DNA from: Trichoplax adhaerens
Lineage: Eukaryota > Placozoa > Uniplacotomia > Trichoplacea > Trichoplacidae
Reading direction: 5' to 3'
Length of the DNA stretch: 64,000 nt
Assembly (NCBI RefSeq): GCF_000150275.1
Contig: NW_002060955.1
Coordinates: forward strand, 689,713 to 753,712
The notes under the pieces were generated by a model. That model saw nothing but the letters and a program-made list of their open reading frames with translations. It searched no databases and was not told where the DNA came from. This document shows positions 53,301-64,000 of the stretch, one piece after another. Every line of letters begins with the position of its first letter. Position 1 is the stretch's first letter. The position numbers were made by a program, and so were the translations under genes.

Positions 53301-56300
53301 TGACATACCGCAATTGCATTGACCATTTTCATCTAGACAATGGTATGGATTTTGACATTGGCCTTGTTTGTCTATACATTGGCCAGCTATGCAAGAAAAA
53401 TTTCCTCGCAAGCATTTAGGATAATCTATGAAAGTTATTGAAATAAAATGAAATGATTACGGTATTGAGGTTAAGCAAGATCTTGCAAAATTGAAATCTA
53501 GCGTTACTTTCGAGTGTATATGTTGAAAATACATGAGTTAAAAGTATTGTCTTACAACAATATATTTCATCAGAATGATCGCTGCAGTCGAAAACGCCAT
53601 CACATACTCTATTTGCTTCAATGATATCGCCGTCAGGGCAGGTAATATAGCGATAGTTAGTACAATCTAAAATTAGAAAAGATATGATTATTAAAGCAAG
53701 GCGAATTCCTACAAGATTGTTGCATTATTTAAATTGAACATAATTGTCGTACTTTCTTGTTTAGCTTGATTAATTTCGGCTCGAAATCCTTGTAAATTAA
53801 TAATATAGTCCGAGAAAAAGTAAATCAAGAGGCTATTTTTACTTGATCGAATCATTGGCATGAGTAGTTGGCCACAAAATACCCCTAATTGGTATTCCTT
53901 TAACGCTTGATGACCATCATATATTGCCACGTAATCGAAACTGCAACCTGAACCTTTCGATTCTTGTTCCAACTGAAAGTTTGTAAAGTTAATAATAACG
54001 TGATCGTACGAAAGATCTGCCGAAATATTATAGACGCAAAACTTTCGGTTTGGATAGTTGTGAGGAAAATTAGGTGAAGTAATGATACCCTGGCCGGTTG
54101 TACTGTTATGGCAAGGAACTAGGTGCAAGAAAATTTTTATTAACTTGAAATTCAGTCCTATTTGGATATCCAGTAACTCTACTGCAATCAACAGATACAT
54201 CAAGCTTTCTTAGCATTAGCGCTATATAGAGACATAATATTATCAATTGAACTTACTAATTCCGTCATAAAGAATTTCAAATCCTATATCTGATATAACA
54301 TAGTTCGATTCAAAAACCACTCGAACCTTGGCTTGTAGATCGAATAAATATGAACTAGGAGAGCTACTTTGAGTAAATACCAATCGAGTGCTGTAATTTT
54401 TGTAACCACTTTCGGCTGTTGCTGTCATGATATATAATTTGTCATAAGGCCCTGTTAGATTATAAGACCTAAATTTAATTCTAGTTTGGTATGCGTTGCT
54501 ATTAATCTTGATATCATATTGACATCGAAAGATTTGAGGATATGAACGATTGCTGAAGGAATGGAAGGAAATTATTCCAGACAATGTTGACAAGCTGTGC
54601 TGACAAGACGGAGCTAAATAATAGTAAGTCATAAAACTAGGTTAGTTACTTGGAAGTTAATTCCCTGCCGCCTTATTTTACGGATAGAACTATTTCTGAA
54701 CGTAAATAAGATGAGATATCCGGTAATTATTTGTTAAATAATTGAAGAAGAAATTTTACATTAATGTTTTTACGTAAGAATTGATTCATAATTCTTTCAA
54801 AAAGATAATTATAACGCTAGTTTTTGTAAACTTCAACTTATTTCATGTAAAGAAATTATTTTATGTATAAGCTAAGGAAGTATCTACTACTATAGTTATC
54901 TAAGGAAATTAACTTGACGATCATTAGATTAAGTAAATTTGAAATGCATCGGCTTACTACTTTTAAACTACTTCCCAGAAAAGCCGCTCTTTACTTTCAT
55001 CTTACCTACACTAAAATGAACTTTTAGGCAACGCCTCATAAATGCTTTCAAACCTGAAACTACTGTACTTTATTCTTAATACAATCTGCGTCAAAACTAA
55101 CAGTTAACACCGATAAGTTTATATGCAGGCCCGATTTGGATAGTAATTTAATAGTTGATATTTTTGTAAGATAAGCAAGTATTCTCGGTAATATTTCATC
55201 TTTTTTATTGTAAGATCTAAACTTAATTTCGTTCTAAGTAATTGACATTTTTAGAAGCAAAATAGGCAATCAATCCAGACAGCATTCCTTATTTACTATT
55301 GAATTAGGAAATAACACTTACGGCAATTTGCTTCATCGGACCAGTCGGGACAGTTATAAGCGTGATTACATTTCTCTGATAGCGGAATACACGGCCCTTG
55401 AAGGCATTTAAATTGGTACTTGGAGCATTTAGATTCTACCAGTTTAGATGATATGATTGCATATTGAATATCAATAAATTTTACTTTTAATAAATCTTCT
55501 TTCGTGATAATATCGCTCTATAACGAGTTTTTCATAGATCATAAAGTAATTTAGTGTTTTTCTTATTTTGTCACCTACCAGTTCGCGATAACATGGTATA
55601 GGTTGCTCGAAAACCTTTGGCTTCAATCTTACCCCCATAAAAGGTAACTTTTGTAATTCCATAAGACAAAATAGGCTTAAATAATCGTGTTCCACAAAAA
55701 TTTAACAACTTATTGCCATTGCCATCCGTAATGGAAAGAAAACTAGACAAATCTGGGCAGAAACTAAAGTCAACTATCTGGAAATTAAGAATAACTTTTT
55801 TTCGTTCTGGCACAGCGATAGTATAGGTACAAAATGAATCTACAGGGTAATTGGAAGGATAGTTGGGCGTTGAAAAATTTCCATTTGCAGCGGTTAGGTA
55901 GCGGTTGCAACTCTTTGGATTGACTAACAGATTCAGTAAAATAGTGAAATATTCAGTTATTAGTCTGATATTTCATTGGAGGTATGGATTGTCATAAGCG
56001 ATTTCACAATATTATAGACACATTCTTTATAAATTTTAATCTATTATAGTGACTTATTTTAGCATTTTATACGATTCTAAGTCTGCGACTTCTAAATAGC
56101 TGTAAGAAACATAGATGGAATATGTCAATATTTCTGTTATTCCTCTTTACAAAGTCCCTTCTCTAACAGCTTTATACAAACAAATAGTATAGATTTCATA
56201 ATATAATCGCTTCGATAGATGAACGAAACTAAATATTTTCAGGCGAAAATTTTGACAATAATTGAGGTAACTGATGGATAAATAGGATAGTACGATAAGC

Positions 56301-59300
56301 AATAATATATTGATAGTAACCACGGTATTTGGAAGTGTTGCAGTGTTAAATACTGTATTACAGTAGAAATAACTATGTTCGGATAATTCTGTTAGACTAT
56401 CCTTATTTAGTTAACTTCTAATTTGGATACACTGTGTTTTAATATAGCACTGACTTTTTATGACAGTGACACTTATACACATACTGAAATTAATAGTTAT
56501 AATAGGGAATGCAAATCATCTACTTACAGTTCGAATCATTGTGATTGTAATTTACTTATGGTAGATTGTAAATTATCATGGAAATGTTCCGTGATAGGAC
56601 ATATCGTAATCTGACTATTCTGTATTAGTCATTACATGTCTATGTTCGTAAATACTGTTGTCTGCATTAAGGGAGCAGTAGCTAAAATTAATATCTAACT
56701 CAGTAAATGATTCTAATGTTAATTGTATTAACTATGACTCATGAACTATTGAGGAGTAGTATATAAATGCAGTATATCGTGAAATAAAGTGGATTCTTAA
56801 ACTTAGTGTTTAACGTAAAATACGAGGCGCTTAAGTCTTTGTGTAATCTGCTAGTAGAGCAAAAGTGTTTGTGATAGTGCAGATATCGTTCCTTGATAAG
56901 TGGTTCAAGAAATTGACTTATTGATCGTATATTGCGTTATCTTGTTGCAAAGCTGTTTTGTGACAGGAAGTAAATCTCTTGAAATTTAAAAGTACGCTGC
57001 TTAGTCAATAGCTTTGAGCAACACTTTTACATCATTAATCTGTAGCTGGAACAGAAATTTCTAGTGCGATGGCTTGCTCAAGAAAGTTAATATACTATCG
57101 ACTCAGTTTTCTATTTAGCAAATGGAGAGATGCTTAAAATGATCGCATTAGACAATTATGATGATAATTAGCGAAAATGCGTTGCATGAATAGACAAATG
57201 TGCTAATTAAGTATTCAATTACTAATTGAAGAAAAATCATCACTATTGATACTACTAGACAGATGCAATCATTCCTAATCGAGTTCATTCAATCTGATCT
57301 TTAATTAGCAAATTGGTTATTAACTGGGATTTTATGTAAAGATGGGGTAAAATAGCTGCTTCATCGAAGATGATGGAAAAATTTAAAGATTTTCATCGAC
57401 TTGGTGCAGTAATGATTAATTCAGGATGAGCTAATCTTAACCCTAACAACGATAGCGTTATCAATGTTAGGCATAAACTGCACAAAATGGTGTAATGAAG
57501 GTTAATTTTTAGAAGTTTTCTTCAAGTTCTTGTATTTTTTAATTATTCTAGCTTAGTTTTTGAATCGTGATAAGTATCCTAGCTTTAAAAATATGACTTG
57601 TTTGGTTGATTATAATAGTCGATTATTACTTAGTATCTTGGTATACGTAAATCTGACTACTTTATTTGGGTTAGAAGTTCAGATAATCCGTAGCTTAATT
57701 TTTGTTAATAATCAGATATTATGATTTTTTGATTCAAGCGATATATTTAGTTGATAGAATTTATGTGTGCTAATTTTGATAATTAATTACTGAAGAAGTT
57801 AATGATACTTTGTAATTTCATAAGGTATGAACCCCAAAAATTTGATCTGGGATTGTTATTTTGTCTTAGTGTATGCTGTAGAAATGTACAGTTTCAAACT
57901 AAACTATAGTTAGTATTAATTTAGTAGTTTCCGGGAGTCTAGGGTATAATTTATCTTATCATATGTATTTGAATGCTAGTTTAATTTGGAGTACTTTAGA
58001 ATGATAGTTGGATAGTCTAATACCACCGACTGTTCTGCGTAGCATATATAAGGTGGCGTAGTTCGGTAATTTAGTGCAGTTGAAGTTAGAGAAGACAAGA
58101 AAAGTCTAGGATAATCGTGAGTTATCACATTGATTCATAGTTTGGTTGGTTGGGCAGTAGTTATGCCCGTGTTTTGTTATTCATTTAAGAAGTTTTGCTT
58201 AGATATTTGTTAAAGATATAATAAACTGGTGTTTTTCCCCTAATTTTATTTTGTTTGGACTTCAATTGTTGATAGTTTAATTTAATTTAGTAAAATTTTA
58301 TTTTTTATTTTGATATAGATTATCAGCGAAGAAACCCAGCAGTATGTAATTTCTTATACAAATTAGAATTAGTGGTATAGCGAAATTTAGTTTTTGTTGT
58401 TTATGCCTGCTAACAAAATATGAAGGCATGAACTACTACTGTGCAGTAGACTCAGGAGATTACTACTGAAATAATATTAAAATTTCTAACGGGTTTGACA
58501 CTGCTGCTTACCACGAAAGTTTGTAGTAGATTTAATTCATATATATAGTACTGGTTATTAAATGTGAATTCTTAATTTTAATAAAATCAGTTGCAACTTA
58601 CGGCAATTTTGATTGTTGACTGTATCCCAGCAATCAACCTTGTTTTCGCACTTTTGGAAAATATCGATACATCGACCCAGGAAACATGTAAAAGTTCCAG
58701 TATGGCATGAAGGATATCCTTACGTTGATAAAAATGTGTAGTAGATAAATAATAGGCCGAAATTTAGCTAGCTTAGTATCTAATTTGACGAAAGCACCCG
58801 CTTCGATAAGAGGTCAATATAGTGTACTAATGGTCAATTATAAGTGAAAAACAACATCAAGATTGATCTTTAATGATAGTTATTCGAGAAAAGGATTGAA
58901 GAGAAGATCAATACGATTAAAATTATCCAATTTTGTAGTTTTTCACTACCTTCGCAGTAGCACCTGCTCATTTGCCATTATTACGGAATAGAGGAATTAA
59001 AATGATGTCAGTATTATAGAATGGGTAAACTGATATATTAATGAAGAATTAAAAGCAAGATAATAAAAATTTAAACTGGCAGGAAATAAGCGTACAAAGT
59101 TTTGCTTGAGAATTCTTAAAGACAATTTTCTACAGAATGCTGTCACGGTGCTAACTCACCGTACCAAAATAGTACATGCTATGCGGCTATAATGATATTA
59201 TAAGCCGAGGAGATTATGTAGCCAGATATAGATTGTAGACGGTACGATTTAAATTGTGATATGTTAAAGGTCATTTATATCTATAGTTGATAGTTGGATT

Positions 59301-62275
59301 AGTAGTATTCTAAGAGGTGTGTAAAAGCTTGTAGATAAAATCTATTTAAACAATTGGACAAATTAATAAAAGTTAGTTCTTAGTTCCTAAGGTTAAAAGT
59401 ATAACGGAAATCGAAGGCGTACGAATTATTGCGAGATCGTAGATTCGATTACAACGTTATCTTGTCACGCGGGAGTTTGTGACAAATGCTACATGCAAAA
59501 CCCATATCTGATGAAGGAAATATAATCCCTGAGTCTAATAAATCTGGAGAATATGGAAGAACTCTTGTCAAATTTTGATTGCAGTAGCCATTTTAAAGTA
59601 ACAGTTAAAATAATAATAATATTGCTTAAATCAATTACTGTTCGAATCGATGCAGGATTATTAAAATTTCCCGAAATTTGGATAATGATATAAACGTAGA
59701 AATATTTATGTGATGGCTGTAATTTATTTGGTCAATATAAAATGCTTCTCGCAACGGCTGATTAAATATATTTAGTGTTATAAAATGCGATGTAAATAAA
59801 AAGAATTAGAAATAATATTGTTGATCTACAGAATTATCAATAACACCAAATTTTGATTAAAAACCAGCAGAGTCCCCTACTGAGCTGATAATATCTACTA
59901 TTCGGATCGAATCCATTTACGTTTCAACATAATACGGGTGATGCTTTAAACTCGAATAAATTTAGGACTTAGGGCAAGTTATGGCTTAAAATATCAGAGA
60001 ATTTAAATTATTTAACATAGCAGTTTGTTGAATTTGTTATTCACATAATATTGGAATAAACATACCACAGTACTCTTCGTCTGATCCATCGTAACAATCA
60101 TTGTAACCATCACAACGTAGGGCTCTGCTTATACACTGACCACTTTGACATTTTATTTCAGTAAATTGGTTACATTTCGGATAGACTAGAATTAAGAATT
60201 TGATATTAGCTACAATAAACGTGATTTTATCTAGTAATATTGAATATTGATACTGTCAATTATTGTTGGATATCTGAAAAGAAGGCGACTTATAATTAAT
60301 TTAGCAGGCTAAAAGCGTTAAGTTTATTCTTGTCAATATAAAAAATTGAAGCTTTACTTTTCATCAAAATATTTTTAAACTTATGGTCAATGTTCTTACT
60401 ACAATTTTGCTCATCAGACATATCTTCGCAATTATACTGAAAATTGCACCAGTTATGACTGGGAATGCAGAGTCCATTATTACATTTAAATTGGGATGGT
60501 TGGCATTGATCTGGTACTATCCAGGTTGTAAATTAATAAGAAAATCAAATAAGTATCATATGCATATTCTATGATTAGAAAGCCGCTATTTCATTATGAG
60601 AATCGCAAACATCACTGTGCCTATAAAATCCAAAGAGTGATCTAGTATTATGAAAAGGATCTAAGTATTCTAGTATCATTAATTTTTAAAAGCAATATAA
60701 TCCTTGCTTGAAGTAACTACTTTAGGTCGAGATTTACTTATCCATGGTGTCATCCATACTTATTTGATTTGCCGAAATGAATGTTAAAATTACGGTATTA
60801 AAGTAATCTATGTCTCCGTATGATCAGTTAGCTCCTCTTCCTGTAGATTCTACTGATTGAATTAAAGCTTAAACATTTTATTGATTATAGAAAGGAAAAT
60901 CGATCTTACGATAGTAAGCATTTGCTTATACTACCTATGCTACAAATTGTACGATAGTCAATACAGAGAGAAGCACTACCTATTAAAATACGAGTAGCCT
61001 CTGACCGAATTATTTCGGTATCATTTGAATCTAATTTCTGAGTTGATTAACTATTTATTCAACCAAAGTCTGGTAGATTTACTCTTAAAATATGTCCTGC
61101 GATAAACAGCCATTAAAATGAAAGTAGGTATATATTTAGTCCTTATTAATTATCAGCATTACATTTATCAACTCTTATACAGTAATACGAATTCTTTCTT
61201 ACTGATTTCAGAAGTAATATATTCTAAAATCTATTTTACTTAAGCCAATTCAACATTTACTAGTCCAAGATAAAAATATCTACGTGCTGCTTATTTGGCT
61301 GATTATAGAATTAGAACATTATGACAGGAAAAGTCTTACCACAGCCGGCGGCCCCTATCAAAGTAGTCTTATTGCACTGAATAGCTGGATTGCAATATTG
61401 AGATGTAGCAGTACATTGGCCTTCATAGCATTGAGCATTTTCTCGATTGCACAGGACTTCTCCTATCAACATCCATAAATCGGCCTTTAAACGTTCGAAT
61501 ATCAATTTATATTTATAAAATGTTTGCTAGATCAGGTTGTTGTATCAAATAAATCAAAAAATGAGCTGATGTAATATGTTTTCCATCTAAGAAGGGTTGG
61601 AAAACATTATCAGAAGAAGTTGCAATATGTTTTCAAGATCTATTGGAAATTAAAAGTAATTAGTTGCTCGAAATATCAGTTTTTCTAGGTTACCGATAAA
61701 AATAAAGACATGACTGGCTCTATCTAAGCTGATATCTCTCTTTATGAAATTATTTAACGACTACAAGAAAAAAAATCGAAAAAGCACACAATTCTTAATG
61801 TATGAATAAAAGTGAAAGACATCACTGCTATTATCCAAGCAGGTAATACTCTTTTTTTGAATTGCTTAATGACTGCAAGAAAACATTGCCTATCGACAAA
61901 GCATACAATTCTTCAATCTGAATAAGAAATTTACCTAAATTTTCTACATTATATCGTTTTAAGCAAGATTTTCAATCATCAAAGAATTGAGTAACTAAAT
62001 TCCTTTTCTAGTTTATCTACGCGTTACCAATGATGCGATTATTTACGGTAATCTACAACATTAGACTTATATTTATTTTTGACACAGTTAGCTACAAACC
62101 ATGAAGGTCTATTACAGTTTCTATACAAGTCCTTAAAAATATTTTCATGTGTAATAAATATCTTACCTTGATTTTGAGTTCTCACAACTTGATATTGGAG
62201 TAGTATCAGCCACGAAATGAAAAATGACACCATAATTTTATAGCGACAATGAAATAGTGCTGGATAAAACGGCAT
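43239..62275 (-). CDS. Giant CUB/LDLa/LRR rhodopsin-family receptor (LGR, relaxin-receptor/GRL101-like)
   Basis: Thirty-one exons give ~2167 residues and 6504 nt in frame. Order: signal peptide (exon 62275-62167; inner ATG at 62233 opens [17 protein letters not shown]), four LDLa (37-195), CUB (196-310), LDLa, two CUB, two LDLa, CUB, LDLa, four CUB, LDLa, a CUB plus LDLa on one exon (1324-1486), two LDLa, an LRR cap (1564-1598), eight LRRs (1599-1789), a hinge with SFCC and [15 protein letters not shown], and 7TM (~1822-2110). Every ectodomain exon is phase 1-1; every LRR exon is phase 2-2 and 69-75 nt. LGR receptors sense glycoprotein or relaxin-like ligands and signal through G proteins; LDLa-bearing members are the relaxin-receptor branch. 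The CUB expansion is the oddity. No gap in phase suggests a missing exon, but alternative joins or a split into two transcripts cannot be excluded without RNA. Confidence 0.88.
44584..45030 (+). mobile_element. R1 repeat, copy in the last receptor intron
   Basis: A ~445-bp sequence lying wholly inside the intron between LRR8 (exon ends 45147) and the 7TM exon (starts 44373). It matches 63554-64000 in reverse complement with about eight differences, all transitions. One end reads GAGGGTTGTGACAA; the other runs into GTTAATTTACTGTAGG. No ORF, so it is non-autonomous or a fragment. The full element may be longer than the aligned part because the partner copy reaches the window edge. Confidence 0.85.
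45147..47250 (-). other. Receptor LRR block: N-terminal cap and eight leucine-rich repeats
   Basis: Nine exons. LRRNT cap: 47250-47145, with [14 protein letters not shown] followed by [11 protein letters not shown]. Repeats: 46812-46741 ([11 protein letters not shown]), 46595-46521 ([11 protein letters not shown]), 46396-46328 ([11 protein letters not shown]), 46248-46180 ([11 protein letters not shown]), 45787-45716 ([11 protein letters not shown]), 45595-45524 ([11 protein letters not shown]), 45446-45372 ([11 protein letters not shown]), 45215-45147 ([11 protein letters not shown]). Each repeat is one phase-2 exon of 69-75 nt beginning inside the leucine codon, the standard LGR gene layout. 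In LGR receptors this block binds the hormone. No cysteine-rich C-terminal LRR cap exists other than the hinge in the next exon. Confidence 0.9.
56337..56965 (-). mobile_element. Non-autonomous element R2, copy 2, inside a receptor intron
   Basis: Reverse-complement copy of 20831-21461, lying in the 2.7-kb intron between the fourth LDLa exon and the first CUB exon. It is flanked by a perfect 6-bp direct repeat GGAAGT (56331-56336 and 56966-56971), read as the target-site duplication. That fixes the element ends as TGTCAC and GCAAC. A 63-codon ORF inside is not conserved in copy 1. Confidence 0.85.
59440..59500 (+). mobile_element. Possible relic of the R1 family end
   Basis: The tail CGCGGGAGTTTGTGACAAATGC resembles the ends of R1 copies (GGAGGGTTGTAACAAATGC at 17.57 kb; GAGGGTTGTGACAATG at 45.02 kb). 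Only the terminal ~25 bases align convincingly. It sits in an intron of the receptor gene. Confidence 0.35.
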
Positions 62276-63553
62276 TTAAGTACGCGAATTACTTTAACAA
62301 AAATTTGCTTAAAGTTCTTATACAAATATCATGTAGAATTTCAATAATATATGCAATTTTAATCACTTTAACAATTTAAAGCGATATATAAACTCTGTTG
62401 ACACTTTCGCAATGAAAACGAAGTTTAATCGGATCGTAAGCCAGCCATAGGGGAAATAGAACTTTCAGAATTATTTCCTTTAGAAAGGGAGTTTCAAAAA
62501 TTGAATAGTGATGCAAGTTTTTATACAAAGAAAAGAAACAAAACCATTGACGTAGCCAGGCTAATAGCTGGTTTTATTTGGTCTTATAAAAGCCTACAAG
62601 GTCATTGGTAATAGTTTTTGTTTCATAAAGTATAAATTGCTCTATTTTGGCTAACAGACTCTATACTCAGACAGTAGTCATTTAAGTAATGGTAATTACT
62701 AAATTACCAATCAAAATGAAAAGTGAGTTACCTATATCGCTGAGAATAGAAAGTTATCAAATTAAAATCATTCAATGAGACGACAATAACATCATTAATT
62801 AATTTCCAAATCAAAGTCAACTTTTAATTCCATAGCAGCCAATAAGTAAACTGTTACTAGCAATCCATGTCAGTATAAGATAATAGGATTAAAAGTACAA
62901 CAATAAGCTTGTTGATAAAAGCCTAGACATCAACAAATTTTGACTATCGCAATGGATATTTTAGAATAGTAAAATGATAAATGTGATAACCTGATTTTAT
63001 TACATAGCGTTGAGTAGTGAAGAAACATGGCCTAGAGGATATACATTGATTTGAAATTTCAATTAGGTTATTTAGTTAATGACGCCTACTAGAAACTAGC
63101 AGATCAAAATATTCAAACTTTTAGCATTTAAATTACACTGATATGTACCTATGAGAGTAAGTATACAAAATTTAAATTTATTCCGACAGCATAATTGAAA
63201 GGGAAATGAATAGAATATTTATCATTTGTTAGCAAGAATGAATTGGAAGTAAATTTATCAAATTTTTTCCTTTAGTTATCAATTATCGATGCTTGAATAG
63301 GAAATTCCCGTATTTTGAAAATATTAATAGGCGGATTCTGGGATGATTTTATTTCCTCTTCAAAATTTTATTCTATAAAGCACTGAACCACATTAAAAGC
63401 CGTACTAATAAAAAGGATTAATAAATTAGAACTTTATCAATTACCTAAGAATTTTCTTGGTCGTTTACTTGATAGAGTTAATATCAGAGGGTTTTGCTTC
63501 TTTATTGAATTTACACCTGCACATTTCTATTAGATAAGTGCCTTATTCTATGT
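62276..63553. promoter_or_regulatory. Upstream region of the receptor gene
   Basis: About 1.3 kb of AT-rich sequence between the receptor start codon and the R1 copy at the window end. It must contain the receptor promoter or an upstream non-coding exon. No core element could be assigned with confidence. Confidence 0.4.
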
Positions 63554-64000
63554 TTGTCATAACCCTCACTTGTGGCAAAGGAAAGTAAAGAACTCTAGTG
63601 TAGTTACTTAAAACTTGGGCTATTTCTCCCAGTACTTTCAGTTTCTATGAGAGAAGTATTTGAGAACTCGATTTCTCGGCTGATCTCCACAGACAACTGA
63701 CTAATTATTACACTATTCTTCACGATATGAGTCTTACCGTTTCTTGAGCAATTACTTACTTTATTCTACAAACACACGCGCTTAAATAGGTTTCTACAGT
63801 GAATTCCAATATTAACGAGTGAGAATTCATGCTTTATAAGTTACATTAATTAGTATAATACCATTACTAAATATACACGTCGATATTCTCAGACTTAGAT
63901 AGCTACAAGCTATCAGGTATTAAGACGCTTAACCTTCGTCCATATACAGCTCAATTTTTAGAGATTAACATACCTTATAAACCTACAGTAAATTAACTGC
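63554..64000 (-). mobile_element. R1 repeat, inverted copy at the right edge
   Basis: Begins TTGTCATAACCCTCACTTGTGG and continues to the last base of the window, matching 44584-45030 in reverse complement base for base apart from about eight transitions. The outer end is cut off by the window, so its full length and any target-site duplication cannot be seen. No ORF. Confidence 0.85.

Larger units (their letters stand above)
47332..61462 (-). other. Receptor ectodomain: 12 LDLa and 9 CUB modules
   Basis: LDLa exons: 61462-61340, 60516-60400, 60185-60066, 58718-58602, 55435-55322, 53666-53556, 53425-53309, 52374-52252, 49016-48900, 48021-47905, 47445-47332. CUB exons: 55923-55579, 54613-54257, 54118-53753, 53144-52803, 51269-50910, 50779-50426, 50278-49922, 49475-49155; 48636-48148 carries a CUB followed by an LDLa. 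Best LDLa: [16 protein letters not shown] (60.1 kb), [16 protein letters not shown] (48.2 kb), [16 protein letters not shown] (48.9 kb), all with the calcium cage. Best CUB: 53753-54118, with [20 protein letters not shown] and FFSD, four cysteines and the acidic residues of calcium-binding CUBs. Several modules are degenerate. CUB and LDLa domains bind proteins and calcium, so the region is probably a long extracellular ligand- or matrix-binding stalk. Confidence 0.88.

Noticed and set aside
44584-64000. The R1 pair as terminal inverted repeats of a giant (19-kb) transposon carrying the receptor
   Set aside because: The receptor's own 7TM exon lies outside the pair and a diverged R1 copy exists alone at 17.4 kb, so R1 is better read as a dispersed repeat.

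Overview
This is a eukaryotic nuclear window from an early-branching animal. Every gene is split by short AT-rich introns with GT-AG ends (one GC-AG), and the gene set is animal-specific: a Wnt ligand, MDM1, ZNF277, adenylate kinase 9 and a leucine-rich-repeat 7TM receptor. Low GC, compact introns and a large module-built receptor fit a placozoan such as Trichoplax. That assignment is an inference from gene content, not a database match. Exons were joined by hand from splice signals, reading phase and recalled family alignments; in each model the exon lengths sum to a multiple of three, or reach the window edge in frame.

Layout. 1-4800 (-): the N-terminal ~940 residues of an adenylate kinase 9 (AK9) orthologue, running off the left edge. 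4801-6398: a divergent intergenic region full of TACAGT/GTACTGTAC repeats and a hairpin element. 6399-9821 (+): ZNF277, complete. 10632-15090 (-): MDM1, complete apart from a tentative first exon. 15.9-16.1 kb: a second TACAGT cluster, then ~6 kb with no supported gene but with transposon copies. 22684-24963 (-): a complete, divergent Wnt that lacks the lipid-acceptor serine. 24964-34087: a 9.1-kb gene desert. 34088-37859 (-): a small SH3-domain protein of unknown family. 37860-43238: non-coding. 43239-62275 (-): one 31-exon receptor gene. 62276-64000: upstream sequence and an inverted repeat.

The most notable content is the receptor. What look like separate short ORFs (a 7TM protein, CUB fragments, LDL-receptor class A fragments) splice in consistent phase into one predicted protein of ~2167 residues: signal peptide, 12 LDLa and 9 CUB modules interleaved, an LRR N-terminal cap, 8 leucine-rich repeats, an LGR-type cysteine hinge and a rhodopsin-family 7TM domain. 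This resembles the relaxin-receptor/GRL101 branch of LGR receptors with a large CUB expansion.

Two mobile-repeat families are visible. Two copies of a ~440-bp sequence, differing by about eight transitions, lie in inverted orientation; they bracket every receptor exon except the 7TM exon. A ~630-bp element is present in two inverted copies at 20.8 and 56.3 kb, each with a 6-bp target-site duplication (one perfect, one 5/6). No rRNA, tRNA, CRISPR array or bacterial-type feature was seen.
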